Assembly (NCBI GenBank): GCA_036794825.1
Contig: DAIRGA010000035.1
Location: 1-48,927, forward strand
DNA length: 48,927 nt
Origin: RZYY01 sp036794825
GTDB taxonomy: Bacteria; Bacteroidota; Bacteroidia; Bacteroidales; 4484-276
Direction: 5' to 3'
Shown here: one piece after another, positions 18,473 through 26,570 of the stretch
How positions within the stretch are numbered: the stretch's first letter is position 1
Layout: each line of letters opens with the position of its first letter
The notes under the pieces: model-generated
Told to the model about the DNA's origin: nothing
Seen by the model: the letters and a program-made list of their open reading frames with translations, nothing else
The model's database searches: none
Program-made: the position numbers and the translations under genes

Positions 18473-21400
18473 ATGGAAAAAGGAAATTTTTTCGTCCGAA
18501 GGCCAATAGTGGCGTTGGTTATATCAATTGTAACCGTAATTGCCGGCGTGATCTTTTTATTGGGTTTGCCCATCGAGCAATACCCTGATATTACACCGCC
18601 CATGGTGTCGGTTAAGACCATTTACACAGGCGCCAGTTCAGTGAATGTCGAAGAATCGGTTGCCACACCCATCGAGCAGCAGGTGAACGGGGTAGATAAC
18701 ATGCTCTACATGAAATCTACCAACTCCAACGATGGTTCTTTAACCCTCAACGTCTCCTTTCAGATTGGTACCGACCCCGACCTAAATACCACATTTACCC
18801 AAAACCGTGTTGGCCAGGCACAAGCCAAGCTTCCCAACGAAGTGAAGCAATTTGGTGTTACTACCCAAAAAGCCTTTACTTTTCCCATCCTGCTGATCTC
18901 GCTCACCTCGCCCGGCGACAGGTATGATCAGCAATTCATGGGTAATTTTGCTACAATTAATATCAAGGATATCATTGCCCGTGAGCCGGGTGTGGGTCGT
19001 GTGGATATTCTGGGTTCTGGCGATTACTCGATGAGGTTTTGGATAAAGCCCGACAAACTGGCTACCTATGGGATTACGGTTTCGGAAATTATGAAAGCCA
19101 TTCAGCAGCAGAGTGTTATCGTTCCCGGAGGGCGCTTCGGCGCTGAACCTGCGCCTGTGGGCACCGAATATACCTACGCCGTAAGATTGCCCGACCGGCT
19201 TCAGTCTGAAGAAGAATTCGGGGAAATTATTGTCAGGATCAACCCCGACGGCTCCCAGGTTTTGTTAAAAGACCTGGCGCGCGTGGAACTTGGCGTGGAA
19301 ATCTATTATGCCTTCACGAGGCTGAATAAGAAAAACAGCGCACTGATAGCCGTTTACCAGGCGCCCGGCTCCAACGCCGTTGCACTTTCGGAGACATTAA
19401 GAGAAAGGATGGAGGAACTATCCGCATCTTTTCCTGAAGGAATTGATTACACTTTCTCGCTCGACACTACCGAAGCCATTACCGCAGGGATTGACGAAAT
19501 TGTTGAATCCCTTGTCATTGCCCTGGTGCTCGTAATCCTGGTGGTATTTCTGTTCATCCAGGACTGGCGGGCAACACTCATTCCAACCTTTGCCATCCCC
19601 GTATCTCTGATCGGCGCTTTCATCATCTTTCCATTGCTTGGATTTACTGTAAATGTACTTTCACTCCTCGGTCTGGTGCTTGCCATTGGTATTGTGGTTG
19701 ACGACGCCATTATCGTTGTGGAAGCCGTTCAGGTGCACATCGCCAACGGTATGAATGCAAAAGACGCTACTAACCAGGCGATGAAGGAAGTAACAGCGCC
19801 GGTTATTGCCACAACGCTGGTGCTTGTTGCGGTGTTTATTCCTGTTGCTGCTATGGGAGGCATCACCGGAAGCCTTTATCAGCAGTTTGCTATCACTGTG
19901 GCGGTGTCCGTTGTTTTCTCGTCCATCAACGCATTGAGTTTAAGCCCTGCACTGTGTGCAATCCTTATGCGCAAACCCACTGTTTACAAAGGGTTGATGG
20001 GAAAGTTTTTTAACGGGTTTAACAAAGTTTTCGACCGCTCCACCAACTCTTATGTAAATCTGACGAGCATTATTGCCGGCAAGATAAAAAGAGGAGCAAT
20101 CTTCCTGGTGATTGTTGCAATTGCGGCAATCTTTACCGGCAGATTACTCCCCGGAGGATTTATTCCGGAAGAAGACCAGGGTTACTTGTTTATCAATGCC
20201 CAGCTCCCCAATGCAGCTTCGTTACAGCGCTCGGATGAAGTAGCCCGGCAAATAGAAGATATCCTCATGGAGACCAAAGGGGTGGAATACATCACCAATG
20301 TCACGGGCTTCAGTATGATGACCGGAGCTTTTGCCACCAATTCAGTTTTTCTTTTCCTTTCGCTCGAAAACTGGGCTACCCGCGAGCATACAGCCCTTGA
20401 ACTTACCCGTATCATAAACCAGAAACTCCAGGCAGTTAAGGGAGCGCAGGCATTTGCCTTCGGGCCGCCTGCAATTCCGGGTCTTGGTAGTGGCTCAGGG
20501 TTTACGATGATGCTTCAGGACAAAGGAGGAAACACACCCGAATACCTCGCACAAGAATCGGCCAAATTCATTAGAGAAGCTTCTAAAAGGCCGGAAATCG
20601 GCAACATATTTACCACCTTCAGCGCCAACGTTCCACAGCGTTACATGGATATCAACCGCGAAAAAGCCATGAAAGCCGGCATTCCTTTGCAGGATCTCTA
20701 TTCCACTATCGGAGCATTCCTCGGCGGCGCTTATGTCAATGATTTCAACCGCTTCGGAAGGCTCTACAAAACCTACATTCAGGCCGAGCCCGAATACAGG
20801 CTTAATGAAGATCAGATAGGCCTGTTCTTCCTGAAAAACAGTGAGGGCACAAGTGTTCCACTATCGTCGTTTGTCGAAGTAAAGGATGTTTCAGGGCCTG
20901 AGTTTACTGTCCGCTATAATTTATACCGTGCCACCGAATTATCAGGATCTCCCGCCAAAGGTTACAGTTCTGACCAGGCGCTGAAAGCGCTCGAAGAGGT
21001 GGCTGCCGAGGTATTGCCTTCGGACATGGGTTACGAGTGGTCAAACATGTCCTACCAGGAAAAGAAAGCCGCAGGCGCCGGAAGCATTGTCTTTGTGTTT
21101 TCGCTGGTGTTTGTTTTCCTGATTCTTGCAGCACAGTACGAAAGCTGGGCGCTGCCTTTCAGCATTTTGCTGGGAACACCCATTGCCTTGCTGGGTGCAT
21201 TTTCTGCTTTGTTACTGTCAAGAATTTTCAGCGAAAGCTACCTCAACAACATCTTTGCGCAGATATCCCTTGTGATGCTGATCGCAATGGCTGCAAAAAA
21301 TGCCATTTTGATCATCGAATTCGCACAGTTGAAGTTTGAGGAAGGGCTCTCGCTTTATGATGCCGCTATAGCTTCGGCGCGGCTTAGGTTCCGGCCTATC

Positions 21401-21637
21401 CTTATGACCGTCTTTTCGTTCATTCTCGGTATTCTGCCACTCCTGATAGCCTCCGGAGCAGGCTCAGAAGCGCGTAAAGTGATGGGAATGGCGCTCTTCG
21501 GAGGAATTTGCCTGGCCACCCTTCTTGGAGTATTTATGTATCCGATGCTCTATATTTTGATAGGTAAGCTGGCCGGTTTTGAGAAAAAGCGGGAGCGTAA
21601 AAATCAGTTGAAAACCAATAATATTCAGGAATCATGA
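18473..21637 (+). CDS. RND multidrug efflux pump, HAE-1 family (AcrB/MexB-like)
   Basis: The protein is 1,054 aa, normal for the family, with two repeats of six membrane helices and large periplasmic loops. Family marks include FFVRRPIVALVISI at the start, TIYTGASSVNVEESVATPIEQ, the proton-relay Asp pair D410-D411 in GIVVDDAIIVVE of helix 4, and PGGFIPEEDQGYLF at the second half. Near the C-terminus AAKNAILIIEFA supplies the helix-10 Lys. The pump exports drugs or other amphiphiles from the periplasm and inner-membrane leaflet using the proton gradient. The substrate cannot be predicted. The next gene overlaps its stop by 4 bp (ATGA), so translation is likely coupled. Confidence 0.97.
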   Translation: MEKGNFFVRRPIVALVISIVTVIAGVIFLLGLPIEQYPDITPPMVSVKTIYTGASSVNVEESVATPIEQQVNGVDNMLYMKSTNSNDGSLTLNVSFQIGTDPDLNTTFTQNRVGQAQAKLPNEVKQFGVTTQKAFTFPILLISLTSPGDRYDQQFMGNFATINIKDIIAREPGVGRVDILGSGDYSMRFWIKPDKLATYGITVSEIMKAIQQQSVIVPGGRFGAEPAPVGTEYTYAVRLPDRLQSEEEFGEIIVRINPDGSQVLLKDLARVELGVEIYYAFTRLNKKNSALIAVYQAPGSNAVALSETLRERMEELSASFPEGIDYTFSLDTTEAITAGIDEIVESLVIALVLVILVVFLFIQDWRATLIPTFAIPVSLIGAFIIFPLLGFTVNVLSLLGLVLAIGIVVDDAIIVVEAVQVHIANGMNAKDATNQAMKEVTAPVIATTLVLVAVFIPVAAMGGITGSLYQQFAITVAVSVVFSSINALSLSPALCAILMRKPTVYKGLMGKFFNGFNKVFDRSTNSYVNLTSIIAGKIKRGAIFLVIVAIAAIFTGRLLPGGFIPEEDQGYLFINAQLPNAASLQRSDEVARQIEDILMETKGVEYITNVTGFSMMTGAFATNSVFLFLSLENWATREHTALELTRIINQKLQAVKGAQAFAFGPPAIPGLGSGSGFTMMLQDKGGNTPEYLAQESAKFIREASKRPEIGNIFTTFSANVPQRYMDINREKAMKAGIPLQDLYSTIGAFLGGAYVNDFNRFGRLYKTYIQAEPEYRLNEDQIGLFFLKNSEGTSVPLSSFVEVKDVSGPEFTVRYNLYRATELSGSPAKGYSSDQALKALEEVAAEVLPSDMGYEWSNMSYQEKKAAGAGSIVFVFSLVFVFLILAAQYESWALPFSILLGTPIALLGAFSALLLSRIFSESYLNNIFAQISLVMLIAMAAKNAILIIEFAQLKFEEGLSLYDAAIASARLRFRPILMTVFSFILGILPLLIASGAGSEARKVMGMALFGGICLATLLGVFMYPMLYILIGKLAGFEKKRERKNQLKTNNIQES

Positions 21638-23049
21638 TTAAAAACAGGATTTTATTCATCATACTGATTGGAACAGTGGTATTTATATCGGGCTGTATGC
21701 TCGGACCAAAATACCAGCGGCCGGAAATAGCCTCCCCGGAGGCCTTCATGCTGTCAACCTCATCTGATTCGATAATTAATTTAAGGTGGTGGGAACTCTT
21801 TAACGACCCTGAATTAAACACGCTGATAAAGACTGCCCTTGCGCAGAACACCGATGTCAGGATTGCCGCCAGGCGAATTGACCAGTCGAGGGCGGTGCTG
21901 GGGGTTTCAAGAGCAAACCAGCTACCGGTTATCGGTTATGAAGGCGGTGTAGCTACCGGAAACTTCAACGGAACTCAGAAGTCCGGCGACAGATCAGACA
22001 ACATGTTTGCATCAGCCAATCTCTACTGGGAGCTTGATTTCTGGGGTAAATACCAGTCGCTGAACGAAGTAGCAAAGGCCGACCTGCTCGCCAGCGAATA
22101 TGGAAAAAGAGCCGTTGAAATTGCCATCATCTCCGAAGTAGCCCGTGCCTATTTCCTTTTGCTCGATTATAAAGAAAGGCTGGCCATTGCCGAACGGACA
22201 CTCGAGTCGCGCAAGCTCACTACCCGGCTTTTCGCCTTACGCTACGAAAAAGGGATCATTCCGGAACTTGATCTGAATCAGGCACAAATACAGGAAGCGC
22301 TCGCTGCATTATCAATTCCCGAATACCAGAGGGCTATGGCTCAAACCAACAATGCGTTGCAGATCCTGCTCGGACGACCGCCACAAGCATTCATCACTGT
22401 CAACACACTTATCAACCAGCAGGTTCCACCGGAAATCCCTACTGGCATCCCCTCCTCCATCCTCGAAAGACGCCCCGACATTCTCCTGGCCGAACAGGGC
22501 ATCGTTGCTCAGAATGCCTACATCAGCTATGCGCAAGCCCTGCGTCTGCCTGCATTTTCGCTCACCGGAATGCTCGGCAGCGCCGGCGCCGACCTTACCG
22601 CATTTACAACCGGCGGACTTGGCTGGTCGGCAGCAGGGGGTTTCTTTGGCCCCATCTTTAATTTTGGCAAAAACAAAAAGCGGGTGGATATCGAAAGATA
22701 TAAAACCGAAGAGGTCATTATTCAGTACGAATCGGTGGTGTTGCAGGCTTTCAGGGAGGTAGAAGACGCGCTTATCGAAGTGGATACCTATCGCCGGCAG
22801 TTGGAAATCAACGAAAACCAGCTGGCCGTTGCCCAAAATGCCAACAGATTATCCAGAGAGAGATACGATGCCGGTGTAACCAGCTATCTGGAAGTGCTTG
22901 ATACCGAGCGTACGCTCTTCAACGTCGAAATAGAACTGACCTTCACCCGCCAGGCCTATCTCTCATCCTACGTAAAACTCTACAAGGCACTGGGCGGCGG
23001 CTGGATAACTCCCGAAGAAGAACAGGCAGCAACGGCGCCTGCCGAATAG
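21634..23049 (+). CDS. Outer-membrane efflux lipoprotein (NodT/OprM family, TolC-like)
   Basis: The protein is 471 aa with a lipoprotein signal ending FISGC (Cys21), then the family hallmark GPKYQRPE and RWWELFNDPELN. Two long helical repeats follow (LINLRWW...; AGVTSYLEVLDTERTLFN), which is how the TolC barrel-tunnel is built. It forms the outer-membrane exit duct of the tripartite pump. Its start overlaps the pump stop (ATGA). A terminator 38 bp after the stop ends the operon. The motif YDAGVTSYLEVLDTER is typical of the family. Confidence 0.95.
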   Translation: MIKNRILFIILIGTVVFISGCMLGPKYQRPEIASPEAFMLSTSSDSIINLRWWELFNDPELNTLIKTALAQNTDVRIAARRIDQSRAVLGVSRANQLPVIGYEGGVATGNFNGTQKSGDRSDNMFASANLYWELDFWGKYQSLNEVAKADLLASEYGKRAVEIAIISEVARAYFLLLDYKERLAIAERTLESRKLTTRLFALRYEKGIIPELDLNQAQIQEALAALSIPEYQRAMAQTNNALQILLGRPPQAFITVNTLINQQVPPEIPTGIPSSILERRPDILLAEQGIVAQNAYISYAQALRLPAFSLTGMLGSAGADLTAFTTGGLGWSAAGGFFGPIFNFGKNKKRVDIERYKTEEVIIQYESVVLQAFREVEDALIEVDTYRRQLEINENQLAVAQNANRLSRERYDAGVTSYLEVLDTERTLFNVEIELTFTRQAYLSSYVKLYKALGGGWITPEEEQAATAPAE

Positions 23050-23086
23050 AACAATACAACACACCATTTTGAAGCATAAAACCAAC

Positions 23087-23121
23087 AGGTGCAACTTCTC
23101 AAAAAAGTTGCACCTTTTTTT
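23087..23121 (+). terminator. Rho-independent terminator of the efflux operon
   Basis: The stem AGGTGCAACTT / AAGTTGCACCT has a ~7-nt loop and is followed by T7. Confidence 0.9.
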
Positions 23122-23682
23122 GCATTTGGCCTCCGCCAGAATAATTTCCGGCCTGCAGAGCAATTTTTTTAATTTTTACCTTAAAATGCTCACAATCAAT
23201 CTATAATCAATGTATCATATTGGCAAAAGTAAGAACAAGAGAACCAAACGCTGATTGATACTCCAAACTTACAAGAAAACCTGAGTGATGACTAAATGAG
23301 ATTTGGTAGCTGCTTTTTTCTCAATCAAGTACCCAAAATAAATTTCTAAGGTGACAGAATCTGGCACTTTCATTCATTTTCTTTGCCTGCTCGTCAAATT
23401 AAAAAATGTTGAAGGCTCATATCATAAAGAATTACATTTATCCGGTTCAAATAGATGCTGATGGGTGGCGAAAAGGAATAAGCTCCCTGGTGGGTTTGAC
23501 TGGCTTGAGAACATAAAAACAAGCTTCAAATTCTATCCCGGAGGCAAGTTGCCAAAAAGTTTATTTTTGTCCGGTGGATTTTACAAAATGCAAATTATTC
23601 GATTGATAATCTTTAAACTGGAGGATTAAAATATCGAGTTTGAATATGTGCCCGAACAAAACAATATTCAACGCCCAGGAAA
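23122..23682 (+). other. A+T-rich gap at the left border of the defence island
   Basis: No convincing gene was found in these ~560 bp. A -7-like TATTTTTG lies at 23562-23569 and could drive the downstream remnant. A 36-codon frame starting near 23406 has no recognisable product. The base composition is lower in G+C than the efflux operon. This marks the change from housekeeping chromosome to the accessory island. Confidence 0.5.
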
Positions 23683-24223
23683 ATGCCTATGACCCTACAA
23701 CCCGGACAAATAATTAAGAACCTGATACCGGCCGAGCCGGTTTGCATCAACCAGGTGCAGCAGCTTGGCAATATGGTTTCGGTTAAATTCACAGGTGTAA
23801 ATTCAAACCGGACGAGTACCAAAGTGATTGGCCAGGCAGATTTTGATCAGCTGGAGGTGTTGAGTGAAGAAGGTTCGTTCAACTTCAGTGGCGACCCTGT
23901 TCGCTTTGCCCTTTTTGCCGAAGCCGAGCGCATCAACTCAGCGTATCAGTTCGACCCTTTGTTTGCTGTAAACTGCAGTCTTGTTGATCCTTTGCCGCAG
24001 CTGCGCCGATGGCAGTATCTTGGTCAGCGAAAACGAACTGAACCGTATGGCGCAGTTGGGCGACAGCGCATGGCTGTATATCATTATCAACTGCAAATCG
24101 GAACCGGAACTTTATCGTATCCAAAATCCGGCAAAAGCATTAAATTTTCAACAAAAAACAAAAGGAATTCAGTTTTTTCTACCTATGGTGGAATGGAAGA
24201 ATAAAATAAACAACATGCAATAA
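23683..24223 (+). pseudogene. Internal-deletion remnant of a SNF2-type helicase with C-terminal DUF3883
   Basis: The first ~100 codons (from 23683 or 23689) match the N-terminus of large SNF2-type helicases that occur beside DUF1156 methyltransferases: an LxPGQIIK start, then FSGDPVRFALFAEAERI and FDPLFAVNCSLVDPLP. In intact proteins the helicase core starts right after that LPH/Q. Here the frame instead breaks at about 23990-24010. The +1 frame continues with DGSILVSENELNRMAQLGDS, AWLYIIINCKSEPELYRIQN and a final EWKNKINNMQ, ending at 24223; this is the end of a DUF3883-type nuclease-like domain. The Walker motifs and perhaps 800-1,000 residues are missing. It is almost certainly non-functional. 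The family call is from remembered motifs, not a search. Confidence 0.7.
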
Positions 24224-24251
24224 ACCCCGAAATTAGGGGTTTATTGCATGT
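24213..24251. promoter_or_regulatory. Perfect 16-bp inverted repeat, candidate AbiE operator
   Basis: ACATGCAATAAACCCC at 24213-24228 pairs perfectly with 24236-24251 around a 7-nt loop (GAAATTA). It overlaps the stop of the helicase remnant and ends 18 bp before the abiEi-like start codon. There is no T run after it, so it is a poor terminator. AbiEi antitoxins of known systems repress their own operon by binding inverted repeats in the promoter, which makes an operator the best guess. Confidence 0.5.
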
Positions 24252-24269
24252 ACTTTATGAGATGTCAAC

Positions 24270-25073
24270 ATGCCTGAAGCAATAAAAAATACCAGCGATT
24301 TCCTGCAATCTGTAAGGGCTATGGGGCAATATGATTTTACTTTGGAGCAACTCGCCGAAAAGGTGCCAAAGCCACAGAAGAACATCCTCAAAGATATCGA
24401 CAGGCTCAGGCAAAAAGGTCAGGTTGCAAACATTCGCCGTGGCTTTTATACCCTGTTAACTCCGGAATACAGAAAGATGGGACTTATTCCGGTGGATTTT
24501 TACATCGACGCCCTTATGAATTACCTCTCCAAACAATATTATGTCGGGCTGCACAGCGCTGCTATGTTTCATGGCGCCGCACACCAGCAGCCACAAGCCT
24601 TTTCTGTTGTCGTTAATTCTCCCAGGCCAAGAATGATAAGTAACCAGAATCTGGTGATTCATTTCAGCGAAAAAAAGCGTTTCCCCATTTTTGGCATCGA
24701 AAAAAAGAAAACCGAAACCGGCTATTTCAACCTGTCAAATCCCGAATTGACTTTTCTCGATTTGATCTATTTTGAAAAATCTTCCGGTGGACTGAACCGA
24801 ATTGCCACCACGCTGGTCGGGCTGGCTGACGCCATTAGTTTAGCCCGGATGAAAGAAGCCGTGGGCAACGATTTTCCGGTAAGCACATGGCAACGCGCCG
24901 GATATATTGCCGAATATGTACTCGAAAACAGCAAACTGGCAGCAGTTTTTGAAAACAAACTCACCTCATTATCTCCACAATCCATTTTGCTGAAATCCTC
25001 AGGAAGTAAAGAAGGCCGGAAAGACCCGCGATGGAAAATCATTGTGAATACGCAAATTGAAGCAGATATATGA
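24270..25073 (+). CDS. AbiEi-type antitoxin (type IV toxin-antitoxin)
   Basis: The protein is 267 aa. Residues ~10-65 form a winged helix-turn-helix (YDFTLEQLAEKVPKPQKNIL then LRQKGQVANIRRGFYTLL), as in AbiEi antitoxins. The middle holds the typical YYVGLHSAAMFHGAAHQQPQ segment and the C-terminal half is the antitoxin domain (NPELTFLDLIYF). In characterised AbiE systems the antitoxin counters the nucleotidyltransferase toxin and also represses the operon. The stop overlaps the toxin start by 4 bp (ATGA). A perfect inverted repeat just upstream may be its binding site. The gene sits between remnants of two other defence genes, so it probably arrived as an insertion into an older operon. Confidence 0.9.
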   Translation: MPEAIKNTSDFLQSVRAMGQYDFTLEQLAEKVPKPQKNILKDIDRLRQKGQVANIRRGFYTLLTPEYRKMGLIPVDFYIDALMNYLSKQYYVGLHSAAMFHGAAHQQPQAFSVVVNSPRPRMISNQNLVIHFSEKKRFPIFGIEKKKTETGYFNLSNPELTFLDLIYFEKSSGGLNRIATTLVGLADAISLARMKEAVGNDFPVSTWQRAGYIAEYVLENSKLAAVFENKLTSLSPQSILLKSSGSKEGRKDPRWKIIVNTQIEADI

Positions 25074-25861
25074 TTCCACGGGCTTACATATTACAATGGC
25101 AGGAATCGGCGCCCTGGAAAACAAATGCCCAAATTGAGCAGGACCTTGTGATCTCAAGGGCGCTGGCATCGCTCTATGCCGATGAGATAATCCGTGAAAA
25201 TCTGGCTTTCAGAGGAGGAACAGCGCTGCATAAACTATTTTTAACGCCACAGTCAAGATACTCCGAAGATATTGACCTGGTTCAAATCACTGCTAAACCC
25301 TTTGGCCCATTAATTGACCGTATCAGCGGGAAACTTGCCTTTCTGGGAAAACCAAAGAAAAAACAAAAAGAACGGAACAATACCCTGATTTTTCAGTTTG
25401 AAACAGAGTTTCAGCCTGTTCAGGTGGTAAAACTAAAGATCGAAACCAACTGCAGGGAACATTTTTCTGTTCTTGGTTACAACAGTTTTCCTTTCGAAGT
25501 CAGATCAGCGTGGTTTAATGGTGGTTGTATCATTACAACTTACCATATCGAGGAATTACTTGGCACAAAGTTGCGCGCCCTGTATCAGCGAAGCAAGGGC
25601 CGCGATTTGTATGACCTTTACAAAGCCCTGACTCAGTTGCCCGGACTGGAGGCCGGAAAAATCCTGCACTGCTATCGTGAATACATGAGGTTTGTAGTGG
25701 AACAGCCACCATCGCGGCAAGTGTTTTTAAACAACCTGGAACAGAAAATGAAAGACAACGATTTTTTGGGCGATATTCACGCCCTGATCAGGCCGGAAGA
25801 GGTGTACGACCAAAACGCTGCCTTTGAATTAGTTAAACAAAAACTCATTGACAATATCTGA
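25070..25861 (+). CDS. AbiEii-type nucleotidyltransferase toxin
   Basis: The protein is 263 aa. The nucleotidyltransferase core is visible: G49-G50-T51-A-L-H-K (motif I) followed by S65-E-D-I-D69 (the metal-binding DxD-like pair). Further on are the FEVRSAWF and LLGTKLRALYQRSKGRDLYD motifs that define the AbiEii/Cap17-like family. The toxin transfers nucleotides to an RNA target and causes growth arrest, giving abortive infection. It is translationally coupled to the antitoxin. The stop (TGA at 25859-25861) is one base before the ATG of the DUF1156 stump, so the three were probably co-transcribed. Confidence 0.9.
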   Translation: MIPRAYILQWQESAPWKTNAQIEQDLVISRALASLYADEIIRENLAFRGGTALHKLFLTPQSRYSEDIDLVQITAKPFGPLIDRISGKLAFLGKPKKKQKERNNTLIFQFETEFQPVQVVKLKIETNCREHFSVLGYNSFPFEVRSAWFNGGCIITTYHIEELLGTKLRALYQRSKGRDLYDLYKALTQLPGLEAGKILHCYREYMRFVVEQPPSRQVFLNNLEQKMKDNDFLGDIHALIRPEEVYDQNAAFELVKQKLIDNI

Positions 25862-25862
25862 C

Positions 25863-26471
25863 ATGCTCCAACCCAGAAAGCTCATCGAGGTGGCCATGCC
25901 CATCAAAGAAGTTTCAGCCGAAAGCGTACGCGACAAATCCATCCGCCACGGGTACATCTCCACGCTTCATCTGTGGTGGGCGCGCAGGCCTTTGCCCGTT
26001 TGTCGTGCCGTGGTGTTTGCCAGCCTCGTGCCCGATCCGCTCGACGAAAATTGCCCCAAAGCCTTCCGTGATGCCGTGCAGCAACTCACAGGCAGTGCAT
26101 TCGCACTCGAAAGCGGCCAAAGCATGCTCGACTGGTACAAGCCTTACGACGACATTCCCTACACCGCCGCCGTTGACAAGATGGACGACAACCTGCGAAA
26201 CCGGCTGCTGATGTTTATTGGAAAATTCTCGCCCAAATTCATCGAAAACGAAAAACTGGGCAGAGCTACTCCCGCCAAAGACCAGCTTTCGGATGCCAGC
26301 CTCATAAAATGGGACAACAAAAACAATGAGCAGATCATTGGAATGGCGCGCAGGCTCATCTGGGTTGCCCACAACAGCGTCAAAGACCCATCGAAGGGAG
26401 CAGGTGAACTCCTTACTGATTTCAATACGCATTACATGGCCATTAGTGTGGCCGAAACCTTTGAAAGTTGA
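25863..26471 (+). pseudogene. N-terminal stump of a DUF1156 DNA methyltransferase
   Basis: Only 202 aa remain. The ATG at 25863 is preferred over an upstream TTG because the recognisable start MLQPRKLIEVAMPIKEVSAE follows it directly. The family signatures ESVRDKSIRHGYISTLHLWW, WARRPLPVCRAVVFASLVPD and DPLDENCP are intact. Full-length DUF1156 proteins are adenine-specific DNA methyltransferases of roughly 900-1,000 aa whose catalytic DPPY and FxGxG motifs lie further on; these are absent. The last ~15 residues (FNTHYMAISVAETFES) look like read-through after the break. No continuation was seen before the next gene. It is probably a decayed partner of the DUF3883 helicase remnant. Confidence 0.75.
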
Positions 26472-26570
26472 AACTGGAAAAAAGTCAAATAGCTATCAAT
26501 TTGCTGTATTTTTTGCAACTAATCCATTTGCTTCTTCAGTTTTGACACTTAACAAAATTTGCCACTCAAT

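Noticed and set aside
18473..21637. Possible specialised role of the RND pump (for example metal export, HME family)
   Set aside because: The GIVVDDAIIVVE helix-4 motif and overall sequence fit the HAE-1 drug-efflux group; no metal-binding signature was seen.
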